Shown here piece by piece: positions 1 through 7,800 of a stretch of DNA of 26,997 nt (positions are counted from its first letter, which is position 1; each line of letters opens with the position of its first letter). A model generated the notes under the pieces. That model did no database searches and was not told where the DNA came from. It saw nothing but the letters and a program-made list of their open reading frames with translations. Position numbers and translations under genes: made by a program. The stretch is from CAZVFX01 sp964626565 (GTDB lineage: Bacteria; Myxococcota_A; UBA9042; CAIXZC01). The stretch is from NCBI GenBank assembly GCA_964626565.1, contig CAZVFX010000096.1, positions 1 through 26,997 on the forward strand. The letters run 5' to 3'.

Positions 1-274
1 CACTCGCTGCCTGAAACACGGCCGACATTCTCACCCCAGGTGAACGGTTACGACCGGCCCAATCTTCGATGGGGTACAAAGCCCCGGGTGCGATTTCGGC
101 GCCGCCGGCAATTTTCAGGGCTGCCCGGTGTCGGACTTTTTTGCCGCAGGAGTCGCACTTCAAGTTGCTGCAGCCCACCGTGCGAAGGACTCTGGGGTCC
201 TGGTAGTCGCCGGGGTCGGTTGGTACCACTCGATTATTGTCCACCAGAAGGCCGCCGTGGGCACAGAAATTCAT
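1..274 (-). CDS. Zinc-ribbon-like hypothetical protein, N-terminal part (runs off left edge)
   Basis: The minus-strand frame is open from an ATG at 274 to the window edge, giving 91 residues starting MNFCAHGGLLVDNNRVV. It holds a C-x2-H pair near the start and a GCSNLKCDSCGKKVR segment. The paired CxxC is typical of a small zinc ribbon, so zinc binding is inferred. The plus-strand frame that mirrors it has no signal peptide or Cys pattern and is best read as its shadow. A consensus TTGACA promoter lies upstream at 326-354, and a weak GGTGG stands about 6 bases before the ATG. No signal peptide is visible, so the product is probably cytoplasmic. I do not recognise a named family. The C-terminus lies outside the window. 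The gene diverges from the large lipoprotein at 449. Confidence 0.6.
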   Translation of the reverse strand, partial: MNFCAHGGLLVDNNRVVPTDPGDYQDPRVLRTVGCSNLKCDSCGKKVRHRAALKIAGGAEIAPGALYPIEDWAGRNRSPGVRMSAVFQAAS

Positions 275-325
275 TCACATCCACCGTGTTTGACGGACCG
301 ATGCTCTCCGCAGCCCGCGACGGCC

Positions 326-354
326 AGTATCCGGGGAGTCTTCCGGGCTGTCAA
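326..354 (-). promoter_or_regulatory. Sigma-70-like promoter for the leftward zinc-ribbon gene
   Basis: Read on the minus strand: TTGACA (349-354), a 17-base spacer, then GATACT (326-331). The -35 matches consensus fully and the -10 matches at four of six. Transcription would start near 319 and give a leader of about 45 bases before the ATG at 274. Confidence 0.5.
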
Positions 355-377
355 ATGTCTTCCCGGGTCGTTTGCGG

Positions 378-406
378 TTGACCCGGTCACGCCTGTCTGC
401 AAGAAT
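378..406 (+). promoter_or_regulatory. Sigma-70-like promoter for lipoprotein A
   Basis: TTGACC (378-383), 17 bases, AAGAAT (401-406). The -35 starts 71 bases before the ATG at 449. The same TTGACCCG core and the same 71-base distance occur before the paralogue at 21095, which supports a functional promoter inherited through the gene duplication. Confidence 0.5.
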
Positions 407-448
407 CCATGTCGAGGAATGGCGGTGAATCCACCTCTGGGAGACACG

Positions 449-3400
449 ATGAAACGCGTAACGACAGTGGTCTTGATCACGTTGGTGCTGTGGGCCTGCT
501 CCGGTCCGGGAACGGATGTAGTGGCGGTTGACGCCGACGCCGGCGCCGAGGTTGTTGATTCCAAGGTGATGGAAGTCATCATCAAGGCCGATACCATCGA
601 AACCGTCGACACCGGTCTCGACCTGGGCTTGGACTGGGGTATAGAAATTCCCGTCCTCGCCTGCGACCCGGGCGAAGGGTGCTTCGGCGACCAGTGCACC
701 GAAAACGGAGACTGCGACTCCGGTTGGTGCGTGGAGCACATGGGTGAAAGCGTGTGCAGCCAGACCTGCCAGGAAGAGTGCCCTGAAGGGTGGACGTGCA
801 CCCAGGTGGCGGGAACTGTTCCGGACGTGGTGTTTGTGTGTGTTTCCGATTTTCCCAATTTGTGCCGTCCCTGCTCTACTGCTCTGGATTGTGCCGGTGC
901 GACGGGTACGGAAGATGCCTGCCTCGCCTATGGCGAAGGGGGGAGTTTCTGTGGTGGTGCATGCGATGACGAGATTGAATGCCCATGGGGGTTTTCCTGC
1001 CAGGAGGCCACCACCGTTGACGGAGTGCAACTCCAGCAGTGCGTCAACGATACCGGCGAGTGCCCCTGTACCGACACATCAATGGCCCTGGGGCTGTGGA
1101 CTCCGTGCCGACACGAGAACGAATTCGGAATGTGTGAAGGCCAACGGTTCTGCGGGGAAGAAGGGCTCACCGATTGCGATGCGCCAATGCCCGCGGCGGA
1201 ACAGTGCAACGGTCTTGACGATGACTGCGATGGAGACGTGGACGAACCGGACCTCATTGACGGCAACTTTGTGAATCTCTGCGACGATGGCTCCATCTGC
1301 ACCGGTGAAGAATCCTGCGCCGGCGAAGACGGTTGCCAGGAAGGAACGACGCTCGTCTGCGATGACAACGATGTGTGTAATGGAGAGGAGAGCTGCGACC
1401 CGGCCCTCGGGTGCCAGGGGGGACAGGATCTCGACTGCGACGATTGGAACGACTGCACCTCAGATACATGTGACAGCGAAACCGGCTGCCTGCACGAAGA
1501 TCTTACCGGCGGAGAGTGCTTGGACGGCAACCCGTGCACCGTTGCCGACCATTGCGAACAGGGCGAATGCGTGGGTGACCCGGTGCAGTGTGACGACGAG
1601 AACCCCTGCACCGACAACGTCTGCACCGAAACCGGCGGCTGCGAATACCCCCCTGCCCCCGGAGAGTGCGACGACGGGGACCCGTGTACGGTCGGCGACC
1701 ATTGTGCCCAGGGCGCATGCCTCAGCACGCCGGTTCAGTGCGACTGCCAGAGCGACGAGGATTGCGCCGGGCTGGAGGACGGAGATTTTTGCAACGGTAC
1801 TCTCGTCTGCGACATGGAACAGTTCCCCTTCAAGTGCGCAGGCGATCCGTTGACCGTTCCAGTCTGCCCCGAGCCTGACGGCGAAAACGCGTTCTGCCTG
1901 CAGGCTCATTGCGATGCACCCACCGGGGAGTGTTCGCTGGTCCCCAATCACGAGGGTTTCCTGTGCGACAACGGCGACGCTTGCACCGTCGTTGACAAGT
2001 GCCTCGAGGGTGTGTGCACAAAGGGTGTCGACATAAGCTGCAACGATGGGAATCCCTGCACCGACGATTCCTGCGACGTCGGCATAGGCTGCGTTTTTCA
2101 AGATAATACCCTCCCCTGTACCGACAACAACGTGTGCACCACGGGGGACCAGTGCGACGGCGGCGCTTGCGTCGGAGGTCCGGCGTTGGAGTGCAGCGAC
2201 GCCGACCTCTGCAACGGTCTTGAGACTTGCGACCCGGCGGTCGGGTGCCTCAATGGCGAACCGCTCCTGTGCGACGATGGAGACTTCTGCAACGGGGCGG
2301 AGAACTGCGACCCGGCGGAAGGATGTCTGGAAGGGCAGGTCCCTGTCTGTGACGATGGCAACATTTGCACCGACGACTCGTGCGACTCGGGGGAGGGCTG
2401 CGTCCACGTCGCCAACCAAGCGGCCTGCGACGATGGCAACGCCTGCACCGTGGACGACCATTGTGACAGCGGCCAATGCATCTTCGGTGGTCCTGTGGAG
2501 TGCGGCGATGACAACCTCTGCACCGACGATGTGTGCGACCCGGGCCTGGGGTGCCTGTTCGTCATGAATGAGGCTCCGTGCGACGACGAGGACATCTGTA
2601 CACTTGCTGATCACTGTCATCTCGGCGGGTGCATCGGCGGCGTGGACCTTGTTTGCGACGACGGCGATTCCTGCACCGATGACTCCTGCAACTCCGGACT
2701 GGGTTGCCAGTTTGTCTTCAACGATGCGGGTTGCGAGGACGGGGACCCCTGCACTCTTGACGATGTTTGCGCGCTTGGCGTGTGCTCGGGACAAGCGAAA
2801 GACTGTGGTGATGGCAACGTGTGCACCGACGATGCCTGCGGCGGGGACGGGGTGTGCTTGAATCCTACCGTGGAAGATGGTCTTGAGTGTGGAAACGGAC
2901 CCGAGTGGCAGTGCGTGTCCGGGGATTGTCAGTGCGTGCCCCAGTGCGAGGGACTGGAATGCGGCGACGATCTTTGCGGCGGTAGTTGCGGGTTGTGCCC
3001 GGGACCTCAGGATGATTGCCAGGCCGGTCTGTGTGTCTGCCTTCCTGATTGCCAGGGCAAAGAATGTGGTGACGATGGATGTGGAGGAACATGCGGGCAG
3101 TGCCCTTTGCCGCAGTACGAATGCCTGGATGGACTTTGCACGTGCAGTCCAGAGTGCGAGGGTAAGCAATGCGGCGACGATGGTTGTGCAGGCTCATGCG
3201 GCGAGTGCGGCGACTGTGAGCAGTGCGATGCCGGCCTTTGCGAACCGCTGACATTTGCCGACCTTCAGTACGTGCACTACGGGAATATCGGGGGTTTTGC
3301 CGTGCCCTCGTCCACGGATGCCGGGCCGTTCAACGCGGCCACCCCGCACTGGTCGGTCACGCTGGGGCCAGAGAATCCGGGGCAGGGCGGAAGCACCGCG

Positions 3401-4723
3401 GGCGCGACCGAAAGCTGGATTCAGGTTACCGCCACCAACATGCCTACCTTTTGGACTCTCATTTCCGCTGATGAACAGGCCGCTGACTTGAGACCGTACG
3501 GAGGCGGTGTCTTCCGTTTCAGCGGCCAGTTTACTGCGCGCAAGGACGCTGACGTGCGTGTGGGGCTGTCGGATGGTGACAAGACTCTAATCATGCATGT
3601 GAAGCAAGACACGGGCACTGAGTGGATTCCTTTCGTCGACAGTCTCATCGAAGTGAACGGCGCCACCGAACAGGCGCGTTTCTCATCTAACGGTGGGGCC
3701 TCCTTCTCTGATTGGGGCTACGTCGGCGACCTTTCGGCCTGGCATTTCTATGCGGAGGGCGAGGCCTTTTCGTACCAGGACGACGGCTATCTGCGCCTGT
3801 CGTCGTTTGAAATGGCGGTGTGCGGAGAGTGTTCCCCGTACTGCGGGGGTAAGGAATGCGGCGCCGACGGTTGCGGTGGGAGTTGCGGCGACTGCCCGCA
3901 GGGGCAGGTGTGCACCAACGGTCAGTGCGGGAGTTGTGCGCAGGGCAGCACCACGTTTGATTACTCGGGGGCCATTGTCGACTGGAGTGTGCCTGCATGC
4001 GCCAATCTGATCACCATCGAGGTGTGGGGAGCGGAAGGAGGCAGGAACACCAAGGACAACTACCTCGGGGGCAAAGGCGCGCGCATGCGCGGCGACTTCA
4101 CCGATCTGGGCGGCGCCTCCCTGAAAATCCTGGTTGGCGGGGAGGGGGAGGATGTCCTGGCCAACGCGGGTGCGGGCGGGGGGAGCTTTGTGTGGGCCGA
4201 TGGGGCGGGTGTGCCCCTGATTGTAGCGGGCGGCGGCGGTGGTGGCGGTTACGACAACGCGGGCATCGACGCGGTGACTTCGCAAAACGGTACCCACGGC
4301 AACGGGCAGAGCAGCGGCGGTGGAGTCGACGGGCAGGGCGGCACTTTGCCTGACGGGTACCAGTATTCCGGCGGCGGCGGTGCGGGGTGGTACTCCAACG
4401 GCAACCCCGGCCTGACTTCCGCGTCCTGTTCTTTGGCCACCCCGGCCGTCCGGCCTTTGGAAGGTGGTGATGGCGGCATCTGGGGCGGGGACCATGATAG
4501 CGACGGGAACGGCGGGTTTGGCGGCGGCGGTGCGGGCCAGGGCGGTTGCACGGTGTCCGGCGGCGCCGGCGGCGGCGGCGGGTATAGCGGCGGCGGTCCC
4601 GGCGGTTATCTCGCCCCTCTCATCCGCGGCGGCGGTGGCGGCGGTTCATACAACGAAGGCGGCAACCAGTCCAACTCCCCGGGAGTCAAGACCGGCCATG
4701 GCCAGGTGGTTATATCCTGGTAG
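449..4723 (+). CDS. Cys-rich repeat lipoprotein A with C-terminal ALK-like glycine-rich domain
   Basis: Product of 1424 residues. The start is ATG 449, chosen because it gives a lipoprotein signal (MKRVTTVVLITLVLWAC, lipid Cys17) with GGGAG upstream; the in-frame extension to 128 mirrors the leftward gene. Order: acidic tether (18-70); Cys domain (71-252); MopE-like CNGLDDDCDGDVDE (253-266); about 18 CDDGNxCTxDxC units (278-798), like Dictyostelium CTDC repeats; three CxGKxCGxDGCGGxCGxC modules (833-930); a probable beta-sandwich (936-1125); a fourth CG module (1128-1150); and a Gly-rich domain (1167-1424) with FDYSG and IEVWGAEGG, resembling the glycine-rich domain of ALK/LTK receptors (Pfam Gly_rich). 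It is probably outer-membrane anchored and disulfide-stiffened. No catalytic motif was seen. It is a paralogue of 21095-24454, with about the first 170 residues aligning without gaps. An adhesive or structural role is inferred. Confidence 0.85.
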   Translation: MKRVTTVVLITLVLWACSGPGTDVVAVDADAGAEVVDSKVMEVIIKADTIETVDTGLDLGLDWGIEIPVLACDPGEGCFGDQCTENGDCDSGWCVEHMGESVCSQTCQEECPEGWTCTQVAGTVPDVVFVCVSDFPNLCRPCSTALDCAGATGTEDACLAYGEGGSFCGGACDDEIECPWGFSCQEATTVDGVQLQQCVNDTGECPCTDTSMALGLWTPCRHENEFGMCEGQRFCGEEGLTDCDAPMPAAEQCNGLDDDCDGDVDEPDLIDGNFVNLCDDGSICTGEESCAGEDGCQEGTTLVCDDNDVCNGEESCDPALGCQGGQDLDCDDWNDCTSDTCDSETGCLHEDLTGGECLDGNPCTVADHCEQGECVGDPVQCDDENPCTDNVCTETGGCEYPPAPGECDDGDPCTVGDHCAQGACLSTPVQCDCQSDEDCAGLEDGDFCNGTLVCDMEQFPFKCAGDPLTVPVCPEPDGENAFCLQAHCDAPTGECSLVPNHEGFLCDNGDACTVVDKCLEGVCTKGVDISCNDGNPCTDDSCDVGIGCVFQDNTLPCTDNNVCTTGDQCDGGACVGGPALECSDADLCNGLETCDPAVGCLNGEPLLCDDGDFCNGAENCDPAEGCLEGQVPVCDDGNICTDDSCDSGEGCVHVANQAACDDGNACTVDDHCDSGQCIFGGPVECGDDNLCTDDVCDPGLGCLFVMNEAPCDDEDICTLADHCHLGGCIGGVDLVCDDGDSCTDDSCNSGLGCQFVFNDAGCEDGDPCTLDDVCALGVCSGQAKDCGDGNVCTDDACGGDGVCLNPTVEDGLECGNGPEWQCVSGDCQCVPQCEGLECGDDLCGGSCGLCPGPQDDCQAGLCVCLPDCQGKECGDDGCGGTCGQCPLPQYECLDGLCTCSPECEGKQCGDDGCAGSCGECGDCEQCDAGLCEPLTFADLQYVHYGNIGGFAVPSSTDAGPFNAATPHWSVTLGPENPGQGGSTAGATESWIQVTATNMPTFWTLISADEQAADLRPYGGGVFRFSGQFTARKDADVRVGLSDGDKTLIMHVKQDTGTEWIPFVDSLIEVNGATEQARFSSNGGASFSDWGYVGDLSAWHFYAEGEAFSYQDDGYLRLSSFEMAVCGECSPYCGGKECGADGCGGSCGDCPQGQVCTNGQCGSCAQGSTTFDYSGAIVDWSVPACANLITIEVWGAEGGRNTKDNYLGGKGARMRGDFTDLGGASLKILVGGEGEDVLANAGAGGGSFVWADGAGVPLIVAGGGGGGGYDNAGIDAVTSQNGTHGNGQSSGGGVDGQGGTLPDGYQYSGGGGAGWYSNGNPGLTSASCSLATPAVRPLEGGDGGIWGGDHDSDGNGGFGGGGAGQGGCTVSGGAGGGGGYSGGGPGGYLAPLIRGGGGGGSYNEGGNQSNSPGVKTGHGQVVISW
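1280..2842 (+). repeat. About 18 CTDC-like Cys-repeat units in lipoprotein A
   Basis: Protein-level tandem repeats of roughly 24-26 residues, consensus CDDGNxCTxDxCxxGxC. Two subtypes tend to alternate: one with DxC-D-xxx-GC, the other with DHC-xx-G-xC-xGG. A non-repeat insert (about residues 431-505, beginning CDCQSDEDC) splits the array. The DNA copies have diverged, so this is an old array. Confidence 0.75.
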
Positions 4724-4747
4724 GCAGGCGAGGGCCGGCCAAACTCC

Positions 4748-4775
4748 TTGGCTCTACCCGCGGTCATGATACAAT
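4748..4775 (+). promoter_or_regulatory. Sigma-70-like promoter for the double-FGE lipoprotein
   Basis: TTGGCT (4748-4753), 16 bases, TACAAT (4770-4775). Transcription would start near 4782, just before the ribosome site AGCAGG (4791-4796). This excludes the two upstream in-frame ATGs at 4748 and 4766 as starts. Confidence 0.5.
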
Positions 4776-4804
4776 CAGTTTCGAACACGAAGCAGGTACT
4801 GAAC

Positions 4805-7800
4805 ATGCAGAAGTCTCTACTCTTGCTGATCGCAATGCTGGCGGTCTCCGGTTGTCTGTCCAAGCCGACCCCCTGGCAGCCCGGGGATGTGACGCTGGAC
4901 GGTGGGGTTGATGGGGCTGTAGCCGATAGGAAGGGCGATGTCCCCATCGTGCCGCCCGATGTTGGGCAGGAAGTTCCCGACGCTACTTCGCAGGACGTCG
5001 CGGAAATCCCGGACGGCAAAGACGCAGCCGGCCAGGATGCCGTGGATGTTCCCACCGATATTGACCAGGCGGACGTGACCGATGTCGCAGACGCGGAGGA
5101 AGTGGCGGATACCTTGGAAGTGGAGGATCCCGACACCGACTCCTGGGACGGGGACACCATCGAAGTTGTTGCACTTGAATGCGATCCTGCCTGCCAGGAC
5201 GGCGGCTACTGTATCGCGGGGCAGTGCCGCCCCGACTATTGCGAGTTCGGCCTTGGCGAAGATGGGTGTTGTCTGGAAGGGGTCTGGGTGAAATGCGATC
5301 CGGAGGCCGGCCTCGAGTTCACCGACTGCACCAAGAACCAGCCGCCCTACGACAGTTGCGGATGGAAGGACGATCAGTACGAATGCGGTGGTGAAGGGCA
5401 GGCGCCGGACGACAACCCACCCATGGATTGTTGTGAGCCCGATTGCGAGGGAAAGGAGTGCGGGACGGACGGATGCTGGGGAATCTGCGGCGAATGCACC
5501 GGTCCACAAGAGGTGTGCACAAATGGCGTGTGCCAGTGCCAGCCTGCCTGCGATGGCAAAGACTGCGGGGATGATGGTTGCGGGGGCCAGTGCGGGACGT
5601 GCACGGCCTGCGGCAAGATGTGCCAGAATGACCTGTGTGTGTTTGTGAACTGCGAAGGGGTGGAGTGTGGCGATGATAGCTGCGGTGGCAGTTGCGGGCT
5701 GTGCCAGGAGCAGGACAACGAGTACTGCTCTGCGGGCATATGTGAGTGCATGTACGTAGAGTGCCTGGACGCCTGTTGCGATGAGGGCGAGGCGTGCTTC
5801 GACGACGAGTGCTGCGAGCCGTTGTGCGAGGGCAAAGCCTGCGGGGACGACGGTTGCGGCGGTGTCTGCGGGGAGTGCACCGGGTGCGAAGAAGAGTGCG
5901 ACGAGGGCCTTTGCAAGTTTATGGGCTGTGAGGGCAAACTGTGCGGTGACGACGGGTGCGAGGGAGAGTGTGGCGTCTGCACCGGCCCTCAGGATGACTG
6001 TATCGAAGGCGCGTGCATCTGCCAGCCGGATTGTGATGAAGAGCAGTGCGGAGACGACGGGTGTAGCGGTGTTTGCGGAACTTGCGGCGATGGCAACGAG
6101 TGCATCGACGGAATCTGCTGGGGCAGTTGTGGCGACGGGGTGTGCGGCGACGGGGAAAGCTGCACTTCTTGCGTCGGCGACTGCGGGGCGTGTGACGATC
6201 AGGACTGCGATCCGTTGTTGGAGAAGAACATCTCCACCGGGTCGGGCTCGGCGTGTGTGGCAGCCACTGCGGAGATACCTGCCGGCACGTTCTGGATGGG
6301 CTGCAACCACTGGGATGAATCGGAGGTCAACGATGTAAGCTGTGGGAACTCAGAGAGCCCTATCCACGAGGTGTACCTGGATGGTTACGAGATCGACTTG
6401 ACCGAGGTCACCGTCGACCAGTACAAGGCGTGTGTCGCGGACGACGACGCCTGCCCCAGCGTCATTGCGGAAGGGTGCTCGAATGCCACGCCCACCTATC
6501 TGGCCCCCGGCATGGGCCAACATGCCCTCAACTGCGTCACCTGGGCGCAGGCCGAGGCCTACTGCGGTTGGGCGGGAAAACAGCTCTGCACCGAGGCGCA
6601 GTGGGAGAAGGCGGCGAGGGGCGGATGCGAACTCTACCCCGAGGGCAAATGCAAGGCCCAGGCGAGGATCTTCCCGTGGGGGAACGACCTTCCCGAGTGC
6701 ACGCTGCAAGGGGACGGGGACGCAGTGTTCGATAACTGCTACGACGGCCCCCAGGCGGTTGCGGAACACCTTGACGCAGACTCTCCCTACGGTATGCACG
6801 ATATGGCCGGGAACGTGGGGGAGTGGGTGAAGGACTGGTACGGCTACCAGTACTATTTCAGCAGCCCATACTACAATCCGGAAGCCGGCTGGAACCAGTG
6901 GGTGACGGGTATCTTTCGGGGCGGCGGCTACAATGACTCCTACCAGGCGCTTCGGGTTTCGTGGCGTGGGCCCCATGGCCGGGACAGTCAGTTGCCTAAC
7001 GTCGGAATCCGGTGTTGCGCAATTGCCCCTGATTGTGTTTCCGACTGTGCGGGCAAGAACTGCGGGTCCGACGGCTGCGGCGGCACGTGCGGCGACCAGT
7101 CGGGGGATTGTCTGCAACCCCAGGACGAGTGTATGGGCGGCGTCTGCGTCTGCGTAGCAGACTGCGAAGGAAAGGACTGCGGCGATGACGGATGCGGGGG
7201 GAGTTGCGGGGTGTGCCCGGGTCCCCAGGATGACTGCGTTGATGGGGAGTGCATCTGTGACCCGCACTGCGTGGGCAAGGACTGCGGGAGCGACGGCTGT
7301 GAGGGGACTTGCGGTGAATGCGTGGAAGGGCAGGTCTGCACGGACGACGAGTGTCTCTATGACTGTGGAGATGGACTGTGCCTGGGCGATGAAACCTGCT
7401 TCGAATGTCCCGCAGATTGCGGCAAATGCTGCGGCAACGGTGCAGTGGACCCGGAAGAACAGTGTGACGACGGCAATGGGGTCGACTGGGATGGTTGCAC
7501 CGAATGCGAAATTACCGAACTCCAGGTGAATACGTTTACCGCGGGACCGCAACAGCGTCCCGCGGTCGCGACCCTTAAGGACGGTGGTTTCGTCGTGGTG
7601 TGGCAGAGCAAAGGCCAGGACGTTGGCGAACCGCAACCGGGCTACGGCGTCATTGCTCGAATCTACAATACTGACGGCTCGCCGAGGGTCGATGAGTTCT
7701 CCGCCAACGTGACGGAGTCCCTCGGCCAGGAAAATCCGGCGATTGCCGCGCTGGCGACCGGCGGCTTTGTGGTCGTCTGGACGGATATGAGCGGAGCGTT

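Noticed and set aside
1460..3169. Long antisense open frame (569 codons) opposite lipoprotein A; a similar 845-codon frame at 21302-23839 opposite A'
   Set aside because: These are complements of the repeated Cys/Asp codons, with Ala/Val/Ile/Arg-rich repetitive translations, no ribosome site and no domain. They result from the repeat codon pattern.
449..4723. Annotation as tryptophan synthase alpha chain
   Set aside because: As I recall, automatic pipelines often give this name to CDDGNxCTxD repeat proteins. There is no TIM-barrel or TrpA motif here.
4817..6310. Antisense frames under the double-FGE gene (also 6350-7984 and 8033-8899)
   Set aside because: They lack signals, motifs and ribosome sites. 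The sense frame has continuous, clearly recognisable domains.
6269..7020. Active formylglycine-generating enzyme (sulfatase maturation)
   Set aside because: The active-site cysteine pair is missing in both domains, and no sulfatase is nearby.
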